From Fidelibacterota bacterium SCGC AAA003-L08 (lineage in GTDB: Bacteria > Fidelibacterota > Marinisomatia > SCGC-AAA003-L08 > D37C17), in NCBI GenBank assembly GCA_000405805.1, contig ASPJ01000013.1, positions 1 to 32,501 of the forward strand: a DNA stretch of 32,501 nucleotides. Reading direction: 5' to 3'. Under the pieces are notes generated by a model that made no database searches, was not told where the DNA came from, and worked only from the letters and a program-made list of their open reading frames with translations. The position numbers and the translations under genes were made by a program. Of this stretch, positions 1-8,120 are shown in pieces. Position 1 is the first letter of the stretch. Each line of letters starts with the position of its first letter.

Positions 1-669
1 CATGATGCTAGGTTATATAAATGGTTTGATATGCTTGTTCCGATTTTTAATCTTTCTGCAGAGACTATTGAAAATGCTGAAGTAGAGATTGAAGAAGTCG
101 TTAATATTGATACTCAAGAACAACCTAAAGATGATACTGTTTTAGAACAAGCAGCTGACTCTACAGTTGATGATATAGATTTTCCAGTTATTGTTAGAAA
201 ATATAATAGTGATGAAAAAATCGGCGTTTTTTATGGTTCAAATACAGGTAATTCAGAAGCTATATGTGATAGGATACAAGAAACTTTTGGTGAGGAAATT
301 ATCGAATTATTCAATGTTGCAGATGCAGATCCTAATAAGATGCTTGAATATAATCATATTATTATTTCATGCCCTACATGGTATGACGGAGAACTTCAAG
401 AGGATTGGATAGAATTCTTACCAAAAATAGCTGCTTTAGATTTAAATGGTAAAAAAATTGTTATGTTTGGAATGGGAGATCAAGAGGGATATGCAGATTA
501 CTTTTTAGATGCTCTTGGAATTATTGCAGAAGATTTAATTAAAGCAGGTGCTAAGATTGAAGGAGAATGGCCAGCTGATGGATATGATTTTAATAAATCA
601 AAAGGTCTTATGCCTGATGGAAAACATTTTTATGGTTTAGGGCTGGATGAGGAGAATCAGAGTGAATTA
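1..669 (+). repeat. Tandem repeat unit 1 (669 bp, flavodoxin plus linker)
   Basis: Bases 1-669 recur at 670-1338 in the same frame, each unit coding for 223 residues. By eye the two units differ at 618 versus 1287 (GAT/GAC) and 666 versus 1335 (GAA/GAG), both synonymous. The window starts exactly at the unit boundary that recurs at 670. Confidence 0.9.
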
Positions 670-1422
670 CATGATGCTAGGTTATATAAATGGTTTGATA
701 TGCTTGTTCCGATTTTTAATCTTTCTGCAGAGACTATTGAAAATGCTGAAGTAGAGATTGAAGAAGTCGTTAATATTGATACTCAAGAACAACCTAAAGA
801 TGATACTGTTTTAGAACAAGCAGCTGACTCTACAGTTGATGATATAGATTTTCCAGTTATTGTTAGAAAATATAATAGTGATGAAAAAATCGGCGTTTTT
901 TATGGTTCAAATACAGGTAATTCAGAAGCTATATGTGATAGGATACAAGAAACTTTTGGTGAGGAAATTATCGAATTATTCAATGTTGCAGATGCAGATC
1001 CTAATAAGATGCTTGAATATAATCATATTATTATTTCATGCCCTACATGGTATGACGGAGAACTTCAAGAGGATTGGATAGAATTCTTACCAAAAATAGC
1101 TGCTTTAGATTTAAATGGTAAAAAAATTGTTATGTTTGGAATGGGAGATCAAGAGGGATATGCAGATTACTTTTTAGATGCTCTTGGAATTATTGCAGAA
1201 GATTTAATTAAAGCAGGTGCTAAGATTGAAGGAGAATGGCCAGCTGATGGATATGATTTTAATAAATCAAAAGGTCTTATGCCTGACGGAAAACATTTTT
1301 ATGGTTTAGGGCTGGATGAGGAGAATCAGAGTGAGTTACATGATTCTAGATTAGAGAAGTGGTTTGAAATGCTATTATCTGTTTTTAGTATTACAGCCAA
1401 AATAGTTGATGGAGAGAGGTAG
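1..1422 (+). CDS. Tandem flavodoxin-domain protein (5' end outside window)
   Basis: The frame is open from base 1, so the gene begins upstream; the Met at base 31 is internal. The product carries two complete long-chain flavodoxin domains (about bases 217-699 and 886-1368). The first 10 codons (HDARLYKWFD) match the end of a further domain. Each domain has the FMN phosphate loop SNTGNSE, the Trp loop CPTWYDGELQEDW and the Tyr loop GDQEGYADYF, matching cyanobacterial-type flavodoxins. The domains are joined by an acidic linker of about 62 residues with no membrane segment. Flavodoxins are cytoplasmic one/two-electron carriers. The stop is 3 bp before nuoJ, where nuoI normally ends, so the protein may exchange electrons with complex I (inference). 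The two units are nearly identical in DNA, so a collapsed or extended assembly repeat is possible. Domain assignment is sure; copy number and the true N-terminus are not. Confidence 0.85.
   Translation, partial: HDARLYKWFDMLVPIFNLSAETIENAEVEIEEVVNIDTQEQPKDDTVLEQAADSTVDDIDFPVIVRKYNSDEKIGVFYGSNTGNSEAICDRIQETFGEEIIELFNVADADPNKMLEYNHIIISCPTWYDGELQEDWIEFLPKIAALDLNGKKIVMFGMGDQEGYADYFLDALGIIAEDLIKAGAKIEGEWPADGYDFNKSKGLMPDGKHFYGLGLDEENQSELHDARLYKWFDMLVPIFNLSAETIENAEVEIEEVVNIDTQEQPKDDTVLEQAADSTVDDIDFPVIVRKYNSDEKIGVFYGSNTGNSEAICDRIQETFGEEIIELFNVADADPNKMLEYNHIIISCPTWYDGELQEDWIEFLPKIAALDLNGKKIVMFGMGDQEGYADYFLDALGIIAEDLIKAGAKIEGEWPADGYDFNKSKGLMPDGKHFYGLGLDEENQSELHDSRLEKWFEMLLSVFSITAKIVDGER
670..1338 (+). 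repeat. Tandem repeat unit 2 (669 bp)
   Basis: Second copy of the flavodoxin-linker unit. It matches unit 1 apart from two synonymous changes close to its 3' end. From 1339 a third start of the unit (HDSRLEKWFEM) diverges and runs into the natural C-terminus of the gene, so this is the last unit of the array. Confidence 0.9.
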
Positions 1423-1425
1423 ATA

Positions 1426-1920
1426 ATGTCAAGTCTATTATTCCTTTTTCTGATTGTTATGATTATTATATCAGCTGTTATTGTTGCTATCTCATCTCAG
1501 TTAATACATTCTGCGGTTGCTTTGTTATTTACTTTATTTGGAGTTGCGGGGCTATATGTATTTTTGTATGCAGACTTTATGGCAGCAACCCAGGTTATCA
1601 TATATGTTGGAGGGATTTTAGTATTAATTATTTTTGGTGTAATGCTTACAAATAAAATTAATACTCCAAGTATAGCTTCTAGTAGTGTAAATCAAATTAT
1701 TGGATTTTTAGCATCTTCATTTCTTCTACTATTACAGTTTGCAGTTATATTTAAAACAGATTGGCCACAGAAAACTTTTAATGAATCATGGGGAACTGGC
1801 ACTACTGCTAAAATTGGAAATTTATTATTACAAGATTATTTATTAGCATTTGAAGTTATTTCAATATTGCTTTTAGCTGCATTGATTGGGGCAGCATTTT
1901 TATCAAGGAGAAGTTCATGA
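1426..1920 (+). CDS. nuoJ: NADH-quinone oxidoreductase subunit J
   Basis: This 164-residue protein is almost entirely hydrophobic with about five membrane helices, as expected for NuoJ of the complex I membrane arm. The segment QVIIYVGGILVLIIFGVML is the conserved NuoJ third helix with its pi-bulge region. NuoJ sits at the junction of the quinone site and the proton-pumping arm. It starts 3 bp after the flavodoxin gene. Its TGA stop overlaps the nuoK start as ATGA, so translation is probably coupled. The stop is TGA, which needs release factor 2. Confidence 0.93.
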   Translation: MSSLLFLFLIVMIIISAVIVAISSQLIHSAVALLFTLFGVAGLYVFLYADFMAATQVIIYVGGILVLIIFGVMLTNKINTPSIASSSVNQIIGFLASSFLLLLQFAVIFKTDWPQKTFNESWGTGTTAKIGNLLLQDYLLAFEVISILLLAALIGAAFLSRRSS

Positions 1921-2225
1921 ATGATATTCAATCATATTTAGCGGTTGCTTCTATATTATTTTCTCTTGGAGTCTTTACTGTTATTACAAGGCGTAACGCA
2001 ATCGCTATACTTATGGGAATTGAACTTATATTAAATGCTGCTAATATAAATTTTATTGCATTTAATAGATTTGGCGGTATGGAGAGATTAGATGGTCATA
2101 TTTTTGCTATATTTGTAATTGTATTAGCTGCTGCTGAAGCTGCTGTTGCTTTGGCTATTATTATAAATTTATTCAAAAATATTGGTACTGTTGATGTAGA
2201 TCAGGCTAAGGAGTTAAGAGGGTAA
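1917..2225 (+). CDS. nuoK: NADH-quinone oxidoreductase subunit K
   Basis: At 102 residues with three membrane helices, this matches NuoK in size. The two membrane glutamates of the proton channel are visible: Glu36 in GIELILNAANINF and Glu74 in LAAAEAAVALA, equivalent to E. coli Glu36 and Glu72. NuoK is one of the antiporter-like (MrpC-related) subunits of complex I. It overlaps nuoJ by 4 bp and its TAA is immediately followed by the nuoL ATG. Confidence 0.96.
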   Translation: MNDIQSYLAVASILFSLGVFTVITRRNAIAILMGIELILNAANINFIAFNRFGGMERLDGHIFAIFVIVLAAAEAAVALAIIINLFKNIGTVDVDQAKELRG

Positions 2226-4334
2226 ATGGATAATAATCTAATCATATTATCATTATTCATACTCTTTTTACCATTACTGTCATTTATTTCGCTGCTTATA
2301 GTTGGGAAAAGATTAGGTGAAAAATCTCATTTTATTGCACTATCTATTATTGGTTTAACATTTATTTTTTCTGCTTATATTTTTTATAATATAATTATTA
2401 AACACTATCATCCGGTAAGTGTATCTATAGATTGGATATCCTCTACTTCAATTAATATTCCTCTGGGTATTTATATAGATGGAGTTACTTCAATTATGCT
2501 ATGTGTTGTTTCTTTGATTTCTTCATTAGTTCATCTTTATTCTACTGAATATATGAAGGGAGATAAAAGGTATACTCGATATTTTGCATTTTTAGGGTTA
2601 TTTACTTTTTCAATGAATGGAATTATACTTGCAGATAGTCTTATTATGATGTATCTATTTTGGGAATTAGTTGGCCTCAGTTCATTTTTATTGATTGGGT
2701 TTTGGTTTGAAAAAGATTCTGCAGCGAATGCAAGTAAAAAAGCTTTCTTGACAAATAGAGTTGGAGATATTGGTATGTTTATAGGAATGATGATTATTTT
2801 CTATCATACTAAAACATTTCAATTGCATGCTATTCCAGGCTTAGTGTCTGATATGAGTTCTGAGATACTTACTTGTGCTGGTTTGTTGATATTTATGGGT
2901 GCTGTAGGAAAATCAGCACAATTTCCTTTACATATCTGGCTTCCAGATGCAATGGAAGGCCCTACTCCAGTTAGTGCTCTTATACATGCGGCAACAATGG
3001 TTGCAGCAGGAGTGTATATGACTATTAGAATTTTTGCATTTTTAACGGTTGATGCACTGGCTGTTATTTCAGTTATTGGTGCGATAACAGCTATGATGGC
3101 TGCTATTATTGCAATTACTAGAAATGATATAAAAGCGGTTCTTGCTTATTCTACTATAAGTCAGTTAGGCTATATGATTATGGGATTAGGCGTAGGGGCG
3201 TATGTTGCAGGTTTTTTTCATCTAGTCACGCATGCAATGTTTAAAGCGTGTTTATTTTTGTGTAGTGGATCTGTTATACATGCTATGCACCATTCGCTTC
3301 ATAAATTAGATGATCATGATACAAATCCTCAAGATATGAATAATATGGGTGGATTGATGTATAAAATGCCAATTACATTTGCATGTATGTTGATTGCTAC
3401 ATTTGCAATAGCAGGTGTCCCGCTTTTCTCTGGATTTTTATCAAAAGATGCTATTTTAGCAGGAACATTAGCTTATTACCATGCTCATCATGGCTGGACA
3501 ATCATTATTCCTCTTGCGGGTTTTGGTGCAGCATTAATTACTGCTTTTTATATGTTTAGATTAATTTTTCTTACATTTGCAGGAAATCCTAAAAACGAAA
3601 AAATTCATTCTAATGTCCATGAATCACCAAAAGCTATGACAACTCCTCTTATAATTTTATCAATACTTAGTTTTGCTTTTATTTTTACACTTCCCAATAT
3701 AAATCCATTAAGTGATAATGGATGGTTTGAGCATTCTTTACATGAAACTAAATTGGTAGATACTCATCATCATAATCTAAATATCAATTCAGAACATCCT
3801 AGATTAGTTATTCAACATTTTGATAAAAATTATAATTTAAATGAGGTTGAGCATCATATTCATGATCAGCATGACCAGGCTATGTTCCTGTCACTTCTTG
3901 TAGCTTTCATTGGGATACTTCTATCTAGTCTATTTTATTTTTTCAATAAATTTTCTATTGAAAAAGCAACATACTTTATGAAGAAAGTTGGCTTATTCAA
4001 TTTATCTAGACGAAAATTTTACATTGATTCAATTTATAATAATATCATTTACAAACCATTCTTATGGTTCTGCAGTTTAGCTTCGAGATTAGACTGGAAT
4101 ATATATGATCAGACTTTTATCGACTCTATAGGTCGACGAACACTTGATTTATCTGATCGTTCTGTTAAAGCAGATTACGATTGGCTTGATCAGAAAATTG
4201 TAGATGGCTCAGCTCGATTAGTTGAATATTTCAACAATAAATTAAAACATACGCAAAGCGGTATTATCCAGAATTATTTAATGGCAGGTATTTTAGGTAT
4301 AGTGATAATAGCACTTTTGTTTCAACAGATATAA
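2226..4334 (+). CDS. nuoL: NADH-quinone oxidoreductase subunit L
   Basis: This 702-residue polytopic protein is the distal Mrp-antiporter-like proton pump of complex I. Visible features are the helix-5 Glu in LFWELVGLSSF, the helix-7 Lys in GKSAQFPLHIWLPDAMEGPTP (written here only in part by position), and the discontinuous-helix region SALIHAATMVAAGVY. The C-terminal part carries the long lateral-helix region and a final membrane anchor (residues about 680-700), so the length is normal for or slightly above the family. Residues about 503-553 form a histidine-rich loop (about 11 His). The gene is directly adjacent to nuoK and 18 bp before nuoM. Confidence 0.96.
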   Translation: MDNNLIILSLFILFLPLLSFISLLIVGKRLGEKSHFIALSIIGLTFIFSAYIFYNIIIKHYHPVSVSIDWISSTSINIPLGIYIDGVTSIMLCVVSLISSLVHLYSTEYMKGDKRYTRYFAFLGLFTFSMNGIILADSLIMMYLFWELVGLSSFLLIGFWFEKDSAANASKKAFLTNRVGDIGMFIGMMIIFYHTKTFQLHAIPGLVSDMSSEILTCAGLLIFMGAVGKSAQFPLHIWLPDAMEGPTPVSALIHAATMVAAGVYMTIRIFAFLTVDALAVISVIGAITAMMAAIIAITRNDIKAVLAYSTISQLGYMIMGLGVGAYVAGFFHLVTHAMFKACLFLCSGSVIHAMHHSLHKLDDHDTNPQDMNNMGGLMYKMPITFACMLIATFAIAGVPLFSGFLSKDAILAGTLAYYHAHHGWTIIIPLAGFGAALITAFYMFRLIFLTFAGNPKNEKIHSNVHESPKAMTTPLIILSILSFAFIFTLPNINPLSDNGWFEHSLHETKLVDTHHHNLNINSEHPRLVIQHFDKNYNLNEVEHHIHDQHDQAMFLSLLVAFIGILLSSLFYFFNKFSIEKATYFMKKVGLFNLSRRKFYIDSIYNNIIYKPFLWFCSLASRLDWNIYDQTFIDSIGRRTLDLSDRSVKADYDWLDQKIVDGSARLVEYFNNKLKHTQSGIIQNYLMAGILGIVIIALLFQQI

Positions 4335-4352
4335 GGAATATGGAGTAAATAA

Positions 4353-5924
4353 ATGAATTCATTGATTTTATCATTATTAATATTTTTACCTGTAATAGGT
4401 TCTATTATAATGCTTGTAGTCGCAAAAATAAAACTTGAAGGAAGAGAGGACTTTTATAAAATTATCGCTCTTTTTACAACGGGATTACAATTATTACTGG
4501 CAGGATATTTATATTTAAATTTCGACCCATCCTTAACGGTAGATAATTCTCCATTTACTGTTCAAATCCCTTGGATTGATTATTTTAATATAGAGTATTT
4601 TGTAGGTATTGATGGTCTTAGTATGCCTATGGTGTTGCTTACAGCCTTATTATCGTTTATTTGTATTATAATTAGCTGGAATATTGATAAAAAGCCATTA
4701 GGTTATTTTTCTTTATTTTTGTTATTAGATGCAGGGATGATGGGTGTTTTCTTATCATTTGATTTCTTTTTATTTTATATCTTTTGGGAGGTCATGCTTT
4801 TGCCAATGTATTTTTTGATTGGGATATGGGGTGGCCCTAAACGACATTATGCTGCAATCAAATTTTTCTTATATACTCTCTTTGGATCAGTGTTTATGCT
4901 TCTTGGGATGATTGCTTTATATTTTTACAGCGGCGCTGAGACATTTAATCTATTGACCTTGATTCAAGTTGCTCCTACTATTGATGCCCAGTTATGGGGC
5001 TATAATATGCAGTGGTTGATTTGGATTTCATTGTTTATTGGTTTTGCAATAAAAATTCCGATTGTTCCATTTCATACATGGTTGCCATTAGCGCACGTAG
5101 AAGCTCCTACGGCAATATCTGTTATCTTGGCAGGTGTATTGTTGAAAATGGGCGCCTATGGGTTACTCCGAATTAGCTATCCGCTTTTACCAGGGGAAGT
5201 AATTGCATTTGCATATCCTCTTGCTATATTAGGGGTTATAAATATTATATGGGGGGCAATGAATGCAATAGCACAAATAGATTTAAAAAAGATGGTTGCG
5301 TATTCATCAGTTAGTCATATGGGCTATGTCTGTCTGGGTATGGCAGCTATTGTTAGTAATGACCCTGTTGGTAGAGAATTTGGAATGAATGGCGCAGTAA
5401 TGCAAATGTTTAATCATGGGACAATAACAGCTATGTTATTTATTTTAGTAGGTGTTATTTATGAAAAAGCTCATCATCGTTGGATTGTTTTTCCTTCAGA
5501 TTACGAGGATAAGGATTTAGCAGGAAAGCCTGGCTTTGGAGGCTTAGGATCTCAAATGCCTATTTATACTGGCATAGTTGCATTTACATTCTTTGCGGGT
5601 TTAGGTCTTCCTGGGTTATCTGGATTTATTAGTGAAGCATTTTGTTTCTTAGGCGGTTTTAGCGTTTTTAAATTAATTACTGTTATAGGAACTTTAGGTA
5701 TTTTATTAAATGCCATCTATTTCTTAAGAGCATATCAAAGAGTTTTTCTAGGTAAGCTTAATGAAAAATGTAAAGAATACTCTGATATTAATAATTTAGA
5801 ATTGATTGCTGTAGTCCCATTGGCAATAATAGTATTGTTTTTAGGTGTTAATCCTCAGCCATTAATTGATATCATAAGTCCTGCAATTGAGACTATAATA
5901 AGTTATATAACACCACTAAACTAA
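4353..5924 (+). CDS. nuoM: NADH-quinone oxidoreductase subunit M
   Basis: NuoM, 523 residues, is the middle antiporter-like subunit of the complex I membrane arm. Signatures are the Glu in FWEVMLLPMYFLIGIWGG, the Lys/His region KIPIVPFHTWLPLAHVEAPT, and DLKKMVAYSSVSHMGY. A GGAG ribosome-binding site lies 8 nt upstream of the ATG (AAGGAATATGGAGTAAATAA). Length and hydropathy fit the family. It is followed by nuoN after about 10 bp. Confidence 0.96.
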   Translation: MNSLILSLLIFLPVIGSIIMLVVAKIKLEGREDFYKIIALFTTGLQLLLAGYLYLNFDPSLTVDNSPFTVQIPWIDYFNIEYFVGIDGLSMPMVLLTALLSFICIIISWNIDKKPLGYFSLFLLLDAGMMGVFLSFDFFLFYIFWEVMLLPMYFLIGIWGGPKRHYAAIKFFLYTLFGSVFMLLGMIALYFYSGAETFNLLTLIQVAPTIDAQLWGYNMQWLIWISLFIGFAIKIPIVPFHTWLPLAHVEAPTAISVILAGVLLKMGAYGLLRISYPLLPGEVIAFAYPLAILGVINIIWGAMNAIAQIDLKKMVAYSSVSHMGYVCLGMAAIVSNDPVGREFGMNGAVMQMFNHGTITAMLFILVGVIYEKAHHRWIVFPSDYEDKDLAGKPGFGGLGSQMPIYTGIVAFTFFAGLGLPGLSGFISEAFCFLGGFSVFKLITVIGTLGILLNAIYFLRAYQRVFLGKLNEKCKEYSDINNLELIAVVPLAIIVLFLGVNPQPLIDIISPAIETIISYITPLN

Positions 5925-5934
5925 TTTGTATAGT

Positions 5935-7641
5935 ATGAAAAAAATACTACTTATATCATTAATAAGCTTAGCTACTGTTTGGTCACAGAATAGTTCAGCT
6001 ATTTCAACCCTAGAAGATTCAAGTAAAAATAGCAGTGATGCTATTGAATGTATGGAGTGGTTTGTAAATAGCAATACTATTGAGTGCTGGGAGAATGGGG
6101 AAGCTTGTAATATATATAAGTGTCCAGAATATGATCTGAAACAGCATGAGGAATTATTATTTGATGACTCTAATGATAATTTAGTCAGCTTATTAAGTTT
6201 TATACCCGAATTAATCATTATTATAGGATTACTCTCAATTATATTGCTTGAAATTATTCCAAATGCTAGAAAATGGATATTTCACACGGTTACAGGCTCT
6301 ATAGTTCTCGCTTTCTTATATATGGTCCTTAATCCTTCTGAAAATGGTACTTTATTTATGAATTTAATAGCTATAGATCCATTTTCAACATTCTTTAAAA
6401 TTATATTTTTAGTATCGACATTAGTAGTAGTATTAATTTCAGATTCTTCTATTGAGATAAAAGATGATATTAAGGCGGAGTATTATTTTTTAATACTAGT
6501 TGTTTTGCTAGGCCTATTCTTAATGTCTTCCTCTATTAATTTATTAATGATATATCTTGCTGTTGAGTTAGTGAGTATTCCTTCTTATATATTAGCTGGT
6601 ATTTCTAAGAATAATAAATCTTCAAATGAGGCTTCTTTAAAATATGTAATTTTTGGTTCTTTTGCATCAGGATTAATGTTATTTGGGTTGAGTTGGCTGT
6701 ATGGTCTTACAGGTTCTACAAATATATATATGGTTCACCATGCTTTAGCCTCTTCTGGTAATGAATTGATGTTGTTTATGTCTTTATTGTTTATAATGGT
6801 TGGCTTTGGATATAAGATATCTATGGCTCCTTTTCATTATTGGACACCTGATGTATATGAGGGAGCAGCAACTCCAGTTACTGCATTCTTTTCTGTTGCG
6901 CCTAAAGCTGCAGGGATATCTATACTAATTAGATTTTTTTATACTGTATTTACTAATGATTCAGGCTTTTCTTCTTCTTCAGAATTATTAGATGTTAACT
7001 GGACGTTTATTATAGCTGTATTATCTGCTTTGACTATGACAATTGGGAATATATTAGCTCTTTATCAACAGAATGTTAAGAGGATGCTCGCATATTCAAG
7101 TATTTCTCATGTAGGCTTTATGTTGATTGGATTTTGTGTTTTATCTTATGAAGCACTGGCGTCTATGATGTTTTATATTTTTATTTATTTATTTATGAAT
7201 TTAGGTGCATTTGCAGTTGCTGTATTTGTTAAAAATAAGACTGGTGGTGATAATGTAGATGATTGGAATGGTATTGCTAGTAAGGTTCCTCTAATATCTG
7301 CATTTATGGTTATAGCCTTAGTATCTCTCTCTGGTCTGCCTCCAACATCAGGGTTTATAGCAAAATTTTATGTATTAGCTGAATTGTTTAGGATGGAGTC
7401 CTATAGATGGCTTGCTGTAGTTGCTATTATTAATAGCGTTATTTCACTATATTATTATTTTAGAATTGTAAAGGCTATGTATTTTCTTGAGTCTGATAAT
7501 AAAAATACTGATAAAATAGAAGTTGATATATTTGATAAATGGATTGTAGTAGGGCTATGTGCTCAGCCTATTATTTTTTATATATATTGGTCACCACTAT
7601 TAGATTTCATTAGATCATCATTATCAATATGGAGTAGTTAA
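5935..7641 (+). CDS. nuoN: NADH-quinone oxidoreductase subunit N with cysteine-containing N-terminal extension
   Basis: The NuoN core starts near residue 85 and shows the antiporter-subunit signatures VELVSIPSYILAG, KISMAPFHYWTPDVYEGA and VKRMLAYSSISHVGFM, with about 14 membrane helices. Unusually it is preceded by a typical signal peptide (MKKILLISLISLATVWSQ) and a polar segment of about 60 residues with four cysteines (IEC, IEC, EAC, YKC). The total of 568 residues compares with about 485 in E. coli. I chose the ATG at 5935, not an upstream TTG at 5926, because it begins the signal peptide. No strong ribosome-binding site is visible. It ends 1 bp before the thioesterase start. Confidence 0.9.
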   Translation: MKKILLISLISLATVWSQNSSAISTLEDSSKNSSDAIECMEWFVNSNTIECWENGEACNIYKCPEYDLKQHEELLFDDSNDNLVSLLSFIPELIIIIGLLSIILLEIIPNARKWIFHTVTGSIVLAFLYMVLNPSENGTLFMNLIAIDPFSTFFKIIFLVSTLVVVLISDSSIEIKDDIKAEYYFLILVVLLGLFLMSSSINLLMIYLAVELVSIPSYILAGISKNNKSSNEASLKYVIFGSFASGLMLFGLSWLYGLTGSTNIYMVHHALASSGNELMLFMSLLFIMVGFGYKISMAPFHYWTPDVYEGAATPVTAFFSVAPKAAGISILIRFFYTVFTNDSGFSSSSELLDVNWTFIIAVLSALTMTIGNILALYQQNVKRMLAYSSISHVGFMLIGFCVLSYEALASMMFYIFIYLFMNLGAFAVAVFVKNKTGGDNVDDWNGIASKVPLISAFMVIALVSLSGLPPTSGFIAKFYVLAELFRMESYRWLAVVAIINSVISLYYYFRIVKAMYFLESDNKNTDKIEVDIFDKWIVVGLCAQPIIFYIYWSPLLDFIRSSLSIWSS

Positions 7642-7642
7642 T

Positions 7643-8119
7643 ATGAGTAAAAAAACTGTATCAAATTCACAGGTTATTATGCATGAATTAGTTCTTCCTA
7701 ATGAAACGAATGCTCATGGTAATATTTTTGGTGGAAAAGTAATGTATTATATGGATATGTGTGCGGCTATGTCTGCATACAAACATGCAAGAAAATCAGT
7801 TGTCACTGCTTCTGTTGATAGATTGAATTTTTTAGCACCAGCAAAAATGGGAGATATAATTATTTTTAGATCTTCAGTTAATTATACTTCTAAATCTTCA
7901 ATGGAAGTAGGTGTTAGAATTGAATCAGAGAATCCTCTTACGGGAAAAATAAAGCATACAGCTTCAGCATACTTGACATTTGTTGCTTTGAATGATAATA
8001 ATAAGCCAACTTCAATTGAACCTATTATCACAGAATCAGATAATGATATAAGGCGGTATAATAGTGGTAAAGAAAGATATGAAATTAGAAAAGAAAGATT
8101 AAAGGAGATGACGAAGTAA
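7643..8119 (+). CDS. Acyl-CoA thioesterase (hotdog fold)
   Basis: This 158-residue single-hotdog protein resembles the YciA/ACOT family that hydrolyses acyl-CoA to free acid and CoA. The motif LPNETNAHGNIFGGKVMYYMD contains the conserved Asn-x-x-G-x-(I/L)-F-G-G-x-x-M-x-x-M-D pattern of the acyl-CoA-binding helix. RLNFLAPAKMGDIIIF and SAYLTFVALN are the core strands. The C-terminal 20 residues are charged and probably helical. It is wedged between nuoN (1 bp) and nqrA (1 bp), so it is probably co-transcribed. A link to respiration is not obvious. The substrate chain length cannot be read from the sequence. Confidence 0.88.
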   Translation: MSKKTVSNSQVIMHELVLPNETNAHGNIFGGKVMYYMDMCAAMSAYKHARKSVVTASVDRLNFLAPAKMGDIIIFRSSVNYTSKSSMEVGVRIESENPLTGKIKHTASAYLTFVALNDNNKPTSIEPIITESDNDIRRYNSGKERYEIRKERLKEMTK

Positions 8120-8120
8120 A

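Noticed and set aside
191..412. Open frame of 73 codons repeated at 860-1081
   Set aside because: It is an alternative frame inside the flavodoxin units and repeats only because the unit repeats.
5926..5934. TTG start for nuoN, three codons upstream
   Set aside because: The ATG at 5935 begins a regular signal peptide; the TTG adds only Met-Tyr-Ser and has no ribosome-binding site.
5916..6218. 100-codon minus-strand frame over the start of nuoN, considered as an antisense gene
   Set aside because: Low-complexity Ser/Asn-rich composition, no ribosome-binding site, and the opposite strand has a good signal peptide followed by NuoN.
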